Below, one piece after another: positions 6,868 through 15,286 of a stretch of 64,000 nucleotides of DNA. Where the stretch lies: positions 1 to 64,000 of the forward strand of contig JBFWUW010000033.1 of assembly GCA_050247075.1 (NCBI GenBank), in the 5' to 3' direction. Each line of letters opens with the position of its first letter. Positions within the stretch are counted from its first letter, which is position 1. This stretch comes from JBFWUW01 sp050247075 (GTDB lineage Bacteria; Planctomycetota; Planctomycetia; Pirellulales; JBFWUW01). The notes beneath the pieces are model-generated. The model saw only the letters and a program-made list of their open reading frames with translations, had not been told where the DNA came from and ran no database searches. The position numbers were made by a program, and so were the translations under genes.

Positions 6868-9366
6868 ATGCCAGTTGATCCGTCCGCCACGTCTTCGGCC
6901 AATCGCGACGAACTGGCCCTGCGCTATCTCGAACAGTTGCCCTTTGCGCCGTACCCCGTGCAAGAGCAGGCGCTGTTTGCCTGGTTTGGCTCGGACGAAG
7001 GAGTGCTGGTCTGCGCCCCCACCGGCACCGGCAAAACGCTGATCGCCGAAGCGGCGGCCTTTGAGGCGCTGCATACCGGCTCGACCATCTACTACACCAC
7101 CCCGCTGATCGCCCTTACCGACCAGAAGTTTCTGGAGATGCAGGCCGCGGCCGAACGCTGGGGATTTGCCAAGGAAGATGTCGGCCTGGTGACGGGCAAC
7201 CGCCGTGTGAACCCCCACGCCAAGGTGCTGGTGGTCGTGGCCGAGATTTTGCTCAACCGTTTGTTGCAGCCCGAGGCCGACGATTTCAGCCAGGTCTCGG
7301 CCGTGGTGATGGACGAGTTCCACAGCTTCGCCGATCCAGAGCGGGGCATCGTGTGGGAATTCACACTGGGGCTGCTGCCCAAACATGTGCGGCTGTTGTT
7401 GCTGTCGGCCACGGTGGGCAACGCGGTTGATTTTCTGGGCTGGTTGAAGGCGGCCCACAAGCGGCGGTTGGAACTGGTGCAAAGCACCGACCGTAAAGTT
7501 CCGCTGGCCTTTCACTGGGTGCCCGACAAACTGCTCAACGAGCAGTTAGAGATCATGGCCGACGGCGATGACGAAACCCGCCGCACGCCGGCGTTGTTGT
7601 TCTGCTTCAACCGCGAGGAATGTTGGTCAGTGGCGGAGGAACTCAAGGGGCGTTCCATGCTGGCCGCCGGGCAGCAAAAGCGGCTGACCGAAAAGCTCGA
7701 CCGCCACGACTGGTCGCGCGGGGCCGGGCCCAAGCTTAAACAGATACTGCTCCGCGGCGTGGGTGTGCATCATGCCGGCCTGCTGCCGCGTTATCGGCGG
7801 ATCGTGGAAGAACTGTTTCAGCAAAAGTTGCTCTCGGTTTGCGTCTGTACGGAGACACTCTCGGCGGGTATCAATCTGCCGGCCCGATCCGTGGTGCTGC
7901 CTTGCCTCATCAAGGGTCCGCCCGGCAAGCTCAAGCTGATCGAAGCCAGCTCGGCCCATCAAATTTTTGGCCGCGCCGGGCGTCCGCAGTTTGACAAGCA
8001 AGGTTACGTCTACGCCTTGCCGCACGAAGACGACGTGCGCATTCTGCGGTTCAAGGAGAAATACGACCAGATCCCCGAAGACACCAAAGACCCGGGGCTG
8101 ATGAAGGCCAAGAAGGCCATGAAGAAGAAGATGCCCACCCGCAGCCCCAACCGACAATACTGGAACGAACAGCAGTTTGAAAAGCTGCGCACCGCGGCTT
8201 CGCGCGATCTTGCCAGCCAGGGTCCGCTACCGTGGCGGATGCTGGCCTACATGCTGCAGCTTTCGCCCGATGTGGAACGCGTGCGGCAATTGGTGGCCAA
8301 ACGCCTGATGGACCCCAAGCGGTTGGAACAAGGGCAGAAGTATCTGCATCAAATGCTGCGCACGCTGCATGCGCTTGATGTCGTTCGGCTAGAGCCTGAA
8401 CCGCCGCCGCTGTCGGCCATGACGGTTGTCGAGCCGCCGGTGCCGGGCCTCGATGCCGCGCCGCCGGCACCCAAGCGAACGGCCCTGGCCCAGGCCATCG
8501 TCGATGCCTTCAAAAACGAACAGGCCGACAAAGGGGGTGCTTCCCAAATCATCGACGAGCCGGCCGACAAGCCGCCGCCCGAGTACAAGCCGGAGAAAGC
8601 CTATCCCACCGAGCGGATGAAGGATTTTTTCGTGTTCCGCAGCGTCAACCCGGTCTTTGCGTTATTCCTGATCGAAAAGCTTGCGCTGGCCGACGAGGTG
8701 GAACGATTGCAAGCCCTGGAGAGCGTGCTGGAACTGCCCGGCTCGCTGGCCAAGTTTGTCCGCGTCCCCAAGCCCGACGACATGCCCCCTGGGCCGTTGG
8801 CCAGGGAGCATGTCGATCTGGAGATTGTCGCGAGGGGGCTGCTTCCGGCGGACGACTTGTACCCGGCGTTCGATCCTGATGTACCGTTTGAGGAACGCAA
8901 GTACCCACCCACGCTGGCCGACAAGTTGCGGATGCTGTTCGACGCGGAGTATCCGGGCGTGCATGGGGTCTTCACGCGGCCGGTGTGGGCGGCGGGCGAG
9001 TTGTTGCAGTTTGGCTGCGACTTTCAGACCTACGTCACCAGCCATCAGTTGCAAAAGCAGGAAGGGCTGATCTTTCGCCATTTGCTGCGGCTGGTGCTGC
9101 TGTTGGGCGAGTTCTCGCAGGTTGTGCCGCCCGGCATCGACCCCGCGCGATGGCGCGGCGACCTGCAAAACCTGGCCGACCAGTTCACGGCCTGTTGCCG
9201 CGATGTCGATCCGCAAAGCACCGAGTATATGCTGGCCCACGCCGCCGACCGAGACATCGTCCCGCACGAGCCGCCCCTCGAGGAGACATCCCCCCCGCCG
9301 ACCCCGGACGAAGTCGCCGAGGAGGCCGCCGACGAAGGCTTTGGGGCCGGAATTCTCGATGAGTGA
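6868..9366 (+). CDS. Ski2-like DEAD/DEAH-box helicase
   Basis: The product is 832 residues from ATG at 6868, 8 bases after the RsbW-like stop. Superfamily 2 motifs are in order: motif I APTGTGKT (residues 50-57), motif II DEFH (149-152), motif III SAT (180-182), and a C-terminal helicase domain with HHAGLLPRYRRIVEELFQ and HQIFGRAGRPQFD. These features match the Ski2/Mtr4/Hel308 group, ATP-dependent 3'-5' RNA or DNA unwinding enzymes. Residues from about 500 to the end are a Pro/Ala linker and a long uncharacterised helical region. Co-transcription with a partner-switching pair suggests its expression is tied to stress signalling, which is inference. A frameshift or missing motif was not seen. 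Confidence 0.9.
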   Translation: MPVDPSATSSANRDELALRYLEQLPFAPYPVQEQALFAWFGSDEGVLVCAPTGTGKTLIAEAAAFEALHTGSTIYYTTPLIALTDQKFLEMQAAAERWGFAKEDVGLVTGNRRVNPHAKVLVVVAEILLNRLLQPEADDFSQVSAVVMDEFHSFADPERGIVWEFTLGLLPKHVRLLLLSATVGNAVDFLGWLKAAHKRRLELVQSTDRKVPLAFHWVPDKLLNEQLEIMADGDDETRRTPALLFCFNREECWSVAEELKGRSMLAAGQQKRLTEKLDRHDWSRGAGPKLKQILLRGVGVHHAGLLPRYRRIVEELFQQKLLSVCVCTETLSAGINLPARSVVLPCLIKGPPGKLKLIEASSAHQIFGRAGRPQFDKQGYVYALPHEDDVRILRFKEKYDQIPEDTKDPGLMKAKKAMKKKMPTRSPNRQYWNEQQFEKLRTAASRDLASQGPLPWRMLAYMLQLSPDVERVRQLVAKRLMDPKRLEQGQKYLHQMLRTLHALDVVRLEPEPPPLSAMTVVEPPVPGLDAAPPAPKRTALAQAIVDAFKNEQADKGGASQIIDEPADKPPPEYKPEKAYPTERMKDFFVFRSVNPVFALFLIEKLALADEVERLQALESVLELPGSLAKFVRVPKPDDMPPGPLAREHVDLEIVARGLLPADDLYPAFDPDVPFEERKYPPTLADKLRMLFDAEYPGVHGVFTRPVWAAGELLQFGCDFQTYVTSHQLQKQEGLIFRHLLRLVLLLGEFSQVVPPGIDPARWRGDLQNLADQFTACCRDVDPQSTEYMLAHAADRDIVPHEPPLEETSPPPTPDEVAEEAADEGFGAGILDE

Positions 9367-9429
9367 CCAACCGTAGCCGCATCGCTCTCGCCAAGCGGGC
9401 TTGAAGCTAGTTTGATGGGCCAATCCAAG

Positions 9430-9470
9430 TAGAAGCTGTCAGCCGTCAGCTTTCAGACGCCACATATTGG
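9430..9470. repeat. Dispersed intergenic repeat, short copy
   Basis: It contains agaagctgtcagccgtcagc followed by tttcag, a short member of the same family as 4433-4537. It sits between the convergent ends of the helicase and DUF1501 genes. Confidence 0.55.
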
Positions 9471-9489
9471 CTTGGGCGATTGGCCTGCT

Positions 9490-10860
9490 TCAAATCACTT
9501 CATGCAACGGCAGTATGCCGCTGTCTACCAGGTATTGCGGCACGCCCGACTGATCAAAGATGCGGATGTTGGTGGCGTCGATGCCCGCGTTCTTGTAGAG
9601 CGTGGCAAAGACTTCCTGGAACTTCACCGGCCGCTCTTGGGGGTACTCGCCCAGGCGGTTGGTGCTGCCGATGGCCTGTCCGGTGCGCATGCCGCCGCCG
9701 GCCAGCAGCGCGGTGTTGGCTTGCGGCCAGTGGTCGCGGCTGTTGTTGTTGTTGATCTTGGGGGTGCGTCCGAACTCGCCCCACACCACGACCGAGACAT
9801 CGCGGTCGAGGCCCCGTTCGTGCAGATCGGTGACGAGGGCAGCCAGGCCGCTATCCAGCAGCGGGAATTCCTCGCGCGATTTGGGGTAATTCATGCCATC
9901 GGGCCCGTGCCAGTCCCAGCGGCTGTAGTTGAGCGATACGAACCGCGCGCCAGCCTCGACCAAGCGGCGGGCCACGCACATGTTTTCCACCATCGGCGGC
10001 GCGCCGTCACGTTGGAATTCCTCGCGGCTCTTGCCGTACCGCTCCACGATTCGCGGGTCTTCATTGGATAGATCGAGTGCTTCAGCCAGTTTGCTGTCGG
10101 TCAGAATGCCCATCGCTTGTTGCGAGTAGACATCCATGCTTTGCATCACCCCCTTGGCGTCGGCCTGGCGGCGGAAGCGGTCGAAGGCACCCATCAGTTG
10201 TGTGCGGTCTTGCAGGCGCTCCAACGATATGCCCTGCAATACCATGTTGTCGGACGTGCTGCGGGCTTGCCGCCCCAGCAAATTGAAGGGGGCATGCTGA
10301 ACGCCCAAAAAGCCGCCGTCGCCCGGCTCCCCCCAACCGCGGTTGCCGCATTGATACATCAGCGCCAGATTAGGCGGCACGGCGGGGTTGGCCGCGCCTT
10401 GCACTTTGCTGACCCAGGCACCCGCCGAAGGCCAGCCGCCCGGCGGCATGCGGCCCCCTTTGCGGCGGCCGGTCATGCATTGGTAGGCATCGTGGCCTCC
10501 TTCGGAGTCGCTGAGCGAGCGGACAGGGATGAACTTGTCCATCATCGTCGCCATCTTGGTGAACAGCTCGCTGACTTCAATGCCCGGCACATTGGTCTGA
10601 ATGGTGTTGAACTCGCCGCGAATTTCCAGCGGCGCGTTCGGCTTGGGATCCCACATATCAATATGCGAAGGCCCGCCCGGCAGATAGATATTGATGATCG
10701 CCTTGTGCGACAGGCGATTGCCTGGCCCTTCGGCCCGCAACGTATCCGCCAGAGAAATTCCACCCAGCGCCATGCCGCCAATGGTCAAGAAATTACGGCG
10801 CGAGACGCCATCGCAAAAACCTTGTGCCTGACGATGCGCGCGGCCTTGGATCGTAATCAT
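9490..10860 (-). CDS. DUF1501 family secreted protein
   Basis: The product is 456 residues from ATG at 10860. The N-terminus carries a twin-arginine type signal, SRRNFLTIGGMALGGISLA. The rest matches DUF1501, a sulfatase/alkaline-phosphatase-fold family abundant in planctomycetes: YLPGGPSHIDMWDPKP near the start, then MGAFDRFRRQ, and DVSVVVWGEFGRTPKIN near residue 360. Function is not known experimentally. Unlike the copy at 50758-52227, no DUF1549/DUF1553 gene lies next to it. The preferred start discards 27 upstream residues that would precede the signal peptide. Confidence 0.9.
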   Translation of the reverse strand: MITIQGRAHRQAQGFCDGVSRRNFLTIGGMALGGISLADTLRAEGPGNRLSHKAIINIYLPGGPSHIDMWDPKPNAPLEIRGEFNTIQTNVPGIEVSELFTKMATMMDKFIPVRSLSDSEGGHDAYQCMTGRRKGGRMPPGGWPSAGAWVSKVQGAANPAVPPNLALMYQCGNRGWGEPGDGGFLGVQHAPFNLLGRQARSTSDNMVLQGISLERLQDRTQLMGAFDRFRRQADAKGVMQSMDVYSQQAMGILTDSKLAEALDLSNEDPRIVERYGKSREEFQRDGAPPMVENMCVARRLVEAGARFVSLNYSRWDWHGPDGMNYPKSREEFPLLDSGLAALVTDLHERGLDRDVSVVVWGEFGRTPKINNNNSRDHWPQANTALLAGGGMRTGQAIGSTNRLGEYPQERPVKFQEVFATLYKNAGIDATNIRIFDQSGVPQYLVDSGILPLHEVI

Positions 10861-11374
10861 GGTGCTGGCTCTTTGGCGTTTGTGGTGGAGTGACTGGGGG
10901 CAATGTCCGCCTGAGGCCGCGTAGCAGGGCGCGGCCGGCATTGCTCCTTAAATATCGACAACGCTTGATATGTTATGCCAGCCAAAGTATGCCGTCAACA
11001 TATTCTGAACGCCAAGGGGTCGCCAGCAACGCTAGCCAACGGGGAAATCGTCAAGAAACCTTATTGCTGACGCGGGAGACGGCTCATGCATGGCGATTGA
11101 CGATGGAATCGCCTCCTGCAACCGCACATCCTCGGTCTCATTCGGTCGGTGGGGTTAATTTTGCCGATTTTTCGCTTGGTAAGCGGTTGGGGGGCGGGTA
11201 TGTTCAACCGTTGAGGACCGGTTGGGCCAGACTGTGGCAATGCTTGTTGCCCATTTTGGCCCCCTCGGAGAGGCCCATCCGTTTTGTTTGTGGACAGTCG
11301 TCCGCGGCGGATGGCCGAGGTTGCCTGGTGCTTGCTTGTTTTGTTTCCCGGAACACGAGAAGAAGGAGATTGCC
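10861..11374 (+). other. Long upstream region of the first glycine-rich-insert gene
   Basis: This 514-base stretch separates the divergent DUF1501 gene from the paralogous pair. Short frames on both strands were examined and show no family features. It presumably holds both promoters and a long leader. An AAGGAGAT Shine-Dalgarno at its right end serves the next gene. Nothing else was recognised. Confidence 0.4.
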
Positions 11375-12202
11375 ATGAGACATTTCTCACAGGGTTGGCG
11401 CGCGCTTGTAGCATTGTGTGTGGTGGGGACCGGCAGCGTCGTTCATGGGGCGGAAAAGCTCCCCTTTGTCAAATCGGGCCCTTACAACGCCGACCACCAA
11501 ACCGTGGAGTTGTTCGCGGCGCTGGAAAATGGCGAGATCGACGTCAAGTTCATCCCGAACGATTCGACCTCGGCCCAGGTGCTGATCGAGAACAAGACCC
11601 AGCAGCCGCTCAATGTCCGCCTGCCGGCCGCTTTTGCCGGCGTACCCGTGTTGGGCCAGTTTCAACAACAGCCGGGCGGATTCTTTAACGGCGGTGGCCA
11701 ACGAGGGGGCGGACAGCAAGGAGGGGGCCAAAATCAATCGACAGGCGGCGGGTTTGGCAATGGACAACAAAATGGCCAGCAGAACGGACAAGCCAACGGA
11801 AATTTCTTCAATGTGCCGGCCGAGCGGGTCGGCTTGATGAAGGTCAAACTGGTCTGCCTGGAACATGGCAAGCCCGAGCCCCGCGCGGCGATTCCCTACA
11901 AGCTGGTGCCAATCGCGGAATTTAGCGACAAGCCCGAGGTGGCCGCTTTGTGCAGCCTGTTGGGGGATGGCAAGGTGAGCCAAAAAAGCGCTCAATTTGC
12001 CGCCTGGCATTTGGCAAACGATATGAGCCAGGAGGAACTAGCCAGCAAGAAAATTCATCACCTGGACGGCTCATCCGAGCGGTTTTTTACGGCCGATCAG
12101 GTCCGTGGCGGCAAATTAGCCGTGGCGGAAGCCGAAAAAATGGCCCAAAGAGCTGCGGTTGGCACGGCCACGTCGGCCGTGAAAACGGCCGCCGCCCAGT
12201 AA
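11375..12202 (+). CDS. Secreted protein with Q/N/G-rich insert (paralogue 1)
   Basis: The product is 275 residues; the ATG at 11375 has a strong AGAAGGAGAT upstream. A signal peptide (residues 1-25) is followed by a globular part: DHQTVELFAALENGEIDVKF, then NKTQQPLNVRLPAAFAGVPVL. A low-complexity insert of about 50 residues follows (GGGQRGGGQQGGGQNQ), then a second conserved part with FFNVPAERVGLMKVKLVCLEHGK and AAWHLANDMSQEELASKKI. The next gene is a clear paralogue, with the same two conserved parts and a different insert. No named family was recognised. The phrase about NKT residues and PLNV suggests a surface-exposed beta domain, which is inference. Confidence 0.75.
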   Translation: MRHFSQGWRALVALCVVGTGSVVHGAEKLPFVKSGPYNADHQTVELFAALENGEIDVKFIPNDSTSAQVLIENKTQQPLNVRLPAAFAGVPVLGQFQQQPGGFFNGGGQRGGGQQGGGQNQSTGGGFGNGQQNGQQNGQANGNFFNVPAERVGLMKVKLVCLEHGKPEPRAAIPYKLVPIAEFSDKPEVAALCSLLGDGKVSQKSAQFAAWHLANDMSQEELASKKIHHLDGSSERFFTADQVRGGKLAVAEAEKMAQRAAVGTATSAVKTAAAQ

Positions 12203-12290
12203 TTTTGGTACGAAACTGTTGCAGTTGCCGATTTCCGAACCATAATCGTATTTGTCCATGCAGCCCGTGCAAAACCGGAGAGATGGGGAT

Positions 12291-13145
12291 ATGAAACGTA
12301 CACGAACCAGTGGCAAGTTGTTCAAGTTGGCGGCCGTTTGCCTAGCCGTGACCAGTCTGGCCGCAATGGGGGCCAAACGGAGCGGCCCGCGCCTTAAGCT
12401 AGGCGAGTTCAACCCCGATCACGAAACGATCGAATTCTTCGAAGCGATGGACAGCGGCGAGATCGAAGTCAAATTCATCCCCCGCGACAGCACCGAAGCC
12501 AACGTCATCATCCGCAACAAGACCGACAAGCCTTTCAATGTTAAGTTGCCCGGCGCTTTCGCCGGGGTGCCGGTGTTGGCACAGTTTGGCGGCGGCGGCG
12601 GCATGGGTGGTGGCGGCATGGGTGGTGGCGGCATGGGTGGTGGCGGCAACCCAGGTGGCGGCGGCGGCATGGGTGGCATGGGCATGGGCGGCGGCGGCAT
12701 GGGCGGCGGCGGCATGGGCGGTGGTGGTGGCGGCGGGTTCTTCAATGTCCCGGCTCAGAAAGTCGGCAAGTTCCGCGTCCCCTTCATGTGCCTGGAACAT
12801 GGCAAGAAAGACCCGCGTCCGGGGGTGCCGTATAAGATCATCCCCATCGAGCAGTTCACCACGAACACCTCGGTCCATCAGCTTTGCACCATGTTGGGCC
12901 AAGGCAATCTGAACCAGCGCGCCGCGCAGGTGGCCGCTTGGCACTTGGCCAACGATATGAGCTTTGAGGAATTGGCCGCCAAGAGGATCGAACGCCTGGA
13001 TGGATCGAGCTATACGTATTTCTCCCGTCAAGAAATCTTGGCTGGCGTGCAAATCGCCCGCGTGGCGATTGCCGATGCCCCGGAAGCCAGCACCGAATCG
13101 ACGGCTGCGGTGGCTTCGCCCGGCCTGGAAGCCGCCAAGGAGTAA
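12291..13145 (+). CDS. Secreted protein with GGGM-repeat insert (paralogue 2)
   Basis: The product is 284 residues from ATG at 12291. It is colinear with the preceding gene: signal peptide, DHETIEFFEAMDSGEIEVKF, NKTDKPFNVKLPGAFAGVPVL, a glycine/methionine repeat region (residues about 101-150), FFNVPAQKVGKFRVPFMCLEHGKK, and AAWHLANDMSFEELAAKRI. The two genes are therefore a tandem duplication with independently evolved inserts. They are 88 bases apart, on the same strand, and end at a strong terminator, so they probably form an operon. Function is unknown. An exported, flexible-loop protein is the safest description. Confidence 0.78.
   Translation: MKRTRTSGKLFKLAAVCLAVTSLAAMGAKRSGPRLKLGEFNPDHETIEFFEAMDSGEIEVKFIPRDSTEANVIIRNKTDKPFNVKLPGAFAGVPVLAQFGGGGGMGGGGMGGGGMGGGGNPGGGGGMGGMGMGGGGMGGGGMGGGGGGGFFNVPAQKVGKFRVPFMCLEHGKKDPRPGVPYKIIPIEQFTTNTSVHQLCTMLGQGNLNQRAAQVAAWHLANDMSFEELAAKRIERLDGSSYTYFSRQEILAGVQIARVAIADAPEASTESTAAVASPGLEAAKE
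12591..12735 (+). repeat. In-gene GGCGGCATG minisatellite
   Basis: The coding DNA for the GGGM region consists of repeats such as ggcatgggtggtggc, three perfect copies between about 12600 and 12644, followed by gggcggcggcggcat variants. It should be prone to length change by slippage in multiples of three. Confidence 0.85.
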
Positions 13146-13176
13146 CAAGCAAGTTACCATCAACGCAAGACTTCTT

Positions 13177-13213
13177 AGCCGCGCGGTCCCCATTGGCCCG
13201 CGCGGCTTTTTTT
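13177..13213 (+). terminator. Intrinsic terminator after the paralogue pair
   Basis: A perfect 10-bp stem (agccgcgcgg at 13177-13186 with ccgcgcggct at 13198-13207) encloses an 11-base loop and is followed by seven T residues (13207-13213). This is a textbook rho-independent terminator. Confidence 0.9.
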
Positions 13214-13405
13214 GCGCCTTGTCCATTGCCCTTCCCTGGCGGGCAATCGCCTGATTTGTCCCCCCAAAATGGGCTTTCCTAGGCGACAAGGGGTTCCCTC
13301 TTGGGATAGAATGAGGAGACTAACGTTTGCCCCAAACGTTTCCCGCCCGGCCTTCCCACCTACCTGCCGGATACAACTTCGGCGATTGGCACTATCCACC
13401 GGCCC

Positions 13406-14557
13406 ATGCTCGACTTTGATTTCCATCTACGCACGCGCATTATCTACGGTCCCGACAAGGTGTCGTCGCTGGGTGCGTTAGCCGGCGAAATGGGGGCACG
13501 GCGGGTGTTGTTGGTCAGCGATAAGGGGATTGTGGAGGCGGGGCACGCGCAGCGGGGTATCGACTCGCTGAAAGCAGCCGGTGTAGAGGTCACCCTGTGG
13601 GACGGCGTAGCCCCCAATCCCACGACCGAATGCGTGGAAGCCGGCCTGAAATTGGCCAAACGGTTTGAGCCGCAACTGCTGGTTGGCCTGGGGGGTGGCA
13701 GCTCGCTGGACGCCGCCAAGGGGGTCAATTTCCTGTACTCCAACGGCGGGCGGATGCAGGATTATTGGGGCACCGGCAAAGCCACCCGCGAAATGCTGCC
13801 GATGATCGCCGTGCCCACCACCGCCGGCACCGGCAGCGAGATGCAGTCTTATGCCCTAATTTCCGACGCCCAGACCCATGTAAAAATGGCTTGCGGCGAC
13901 AAGAAGGCAACCTGCCGCGTGGCCATTTTGGATCCCACGTTGACCGCCACGCAACCGCCGCGGGTGACCGCGTTGACTGGCATCGACGCCATCGCCCATG
14001 CGATTGAAACGTATGTCACCCGCAAGCGCAACAGCGTCTCCTTGGCTTTCAGCCGCGAGGCCTGGCGGCTGCTGGAGGAGAACTTCAGCATTGTGCTGCG
14101 CGAGCCCGACAACCTGGAAGCCCGCGGGGCCATGCAACTAGGCGCGGCGTTCGCCGGCCTGGCGATCGAGAACAGCATGCTCGGCGCGGCGCATGCGCTG
14201 GCCAACCCTTTAACATCCCACTTCGACATCGTGCATGGTGAGGCGGTAGCGCTGATGCTGCCGCATGTCGTCCGCTTCAATGGAGCGTCGCATAACGGCT
14301 GGTACGGAGAACTGCTACAATCAACCAGCGGCCTCAACGGTGCCCCCAAGGCATCCGCCGGCGCGGCCGGCTTGGCCGAGTTTCTGGCGGAGTTGGCCGC
14401 CGGAAGCGGCCTGGCCACGCATTTGTCGCAAGTTGGCGTTAAGCACGACGCGCTGGAACAACTGGCGGCCGACGCCGCGCAACAATGGACCGGCACCTTC
14501 AACCCGCGACAGGTAGAACAGCGCGATTTGCTGCAACTGTATGAAGCGGCTTTTTAG
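13406..14557 (+). CDS. Iron-containing alcohol dehydrogenase
   Basis: The product is 383 residues, a normal length for group III alcohol dehydrogenases, which interconvert alcohols and aldehydes or ketones with NAD(P). The nucleotide-binding signature GLGGGSSLDAAKG is near residue 95 and the PTTAGTGSE loop near residue 137. Metal ligands are visible in GIDAIAHAIETY (Asp and His), in GAAHALANPL (His) and in HGEAVALMLP (His). The cytosolic enzyme's substrate cannot be told from sequence. The gene starts about 190 bases after a terminator and so has its own promoter. The next gene begins about 40 bases after its stop and has an unrelated character. Confidence 0.92.
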   Translation: MLDFDFHLRTRIIYGPDKVSSLGALAGEMGARRVLLVSDKGIVEAGHAQRGIDSLKAAGVEVTLWDGVAPNPTTECVEAGLKLAKRFEPQLLVGLGGGSSLDAAKGVNFLYSNGGRMQDYWGTGKATREMLPMIAVPTTAGTGSEMQSYALISDAQTHVKMACGDKKATCRVAILDPTLTATQPPRVTALTGIDAIAHAIETYVTRKRNSVSLAFSREAWRLLEENFSIVLREPDNLEARGAMQLGAAFAGLAIENSMLGAAHALANPLTSHFDIVHGEAVALMLPHVVRFNGASHNGWYGELLQSTSGLNGAPKASAGAAGLAEFLAELAAGSGLATHLSQVGVKHDALEQLAADAAQQWTGTFNPRQVEQRDLLQLYEAAF

Positions 14558-14599
14558 AGTGAATATCGCAAACAATGACTTTGCCTGTGGGATCCCGGT

Positions 14600-15043
14600 A
14601 TGTTGCCGGAATTACTATCGACTGGTGACTTGCCTGACGGTGTTCATCGTGCCACGCTGGAAGATGTGATTGAGCGATTCGGAACGACAACACCGCAACG
14701 TCGAATTGTCGCGGAGCGGCTGACGCGTATTGTCGGAATTGCTGAGGCGACAGAGTGCCTCGAAAGGTTTGTCATATTCGGGTCGTTCGTCACGGCCAAG
14801 CCCGATCCGGATGACGTAGACATTTTCATGATTATGGACGACCGTTTCTCAGCGGCATCCTTGTCGAGAGATGTTGGCATCTTATTTGACCATGGCGCGG
14901 CACAGGCCGTATTTGGAGCAAGCGTATTTTGGATGCGTCGGCTGGCCACCATGGGAAACGAGCAAGGTACCGTAGAATATTGGCAAGTGACTCGCGGCCC
15001 TGGAAGCAGAGGCATTGTGGAGATTATCTTGGAGGCACCATGA
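14600..15043 (+). CDS. Nucleotidyltransferase-like protein (DUF6932-like)
   Basis: The product is 147 residues. A short core reads FVIFGSFVTAKPDPDDVDIFMIMDD near residues 57-81, resembling the GS...DxD core of minimal nucleotidyltransferases and DUF6932-type proteins. The acidic DDVDIF pair would bind metal. The canonical GSxARG wording is changed, so activity is uncertain. Its TGA overlaps the ATG of the next gene in an ATGA arrangement, which implies translational coupling and a joint function. Such two-gene units are often toxin-antitoxin or defence modules, but that is only an analogy here. Codon use appears less GC-rich than neighbouring genes, which would fit recent acquisition. Confidence 0.7.
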   Translation: MLPELLSTGDLPDGVHRATLEDVIERFGTTTPQRRIVAERLTRIVGIAEATECLERFVIFGSFVTAKPDPDDVDIFMIMDDRFSAASLSRDVGILFDHGAAQAVFGASVFWMRRLATMGNEQGTVEYWQVTRGPGSRGIVEIILEAP

Positions 15044-15243
15044 TTCTTAATGACAACGAACTTATCCGCACGCTGGATCGCATTAAGTGGTTTCAAGAGC
15101 AGGTTAGAAACCTACGAAGCGTCGAAACGGATCCAACCAATTTCCGCCTGTCATCTTCGGGCTTTATCGCCGAACTTGACCGAATGCAACTGGAGGTTCG
15201 CGAGTACCTAAGCCGGCTGCCATCGGAATTAGCCGCGACTTAA
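15040..15243 (+). CDS. Small partner of the nucleotidyltransferase-like protein
   Basis: The product is 67 residues starting at ATG 15040, with TTGGAGG immediately upstream and a 4-base overlap with the previous gene. It is predicted mostly helical: ELIRTLDRIKWFQEQVRNLR, then FIAELDRMQLEVREYLSRLP. No named family was recognised. Its size, charge and coupling suggest it binds or regulates the nucleotidyltransferase-like protein. It is too short to be confident of the fold. Confidence 0.65.
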   Translation: MILNDNELIRTLDRIKWFQEQVRNLRSVETDPTNFRLSSSGFIAELDRMQLEVREYLSRLPSELAAT

Positions 15244-15286
15244 TTTTGATTCTCCGCGATTTTCCCGTATTCACCGCGAGCCCCCC

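Noticed and set aside
12399..13289. 296-residue minus-strand frame with AAATHAATTHAA-type repeats
   Set aside because: It is the shadow of the GGGM minisatellite; composition is dictated by the repeat.
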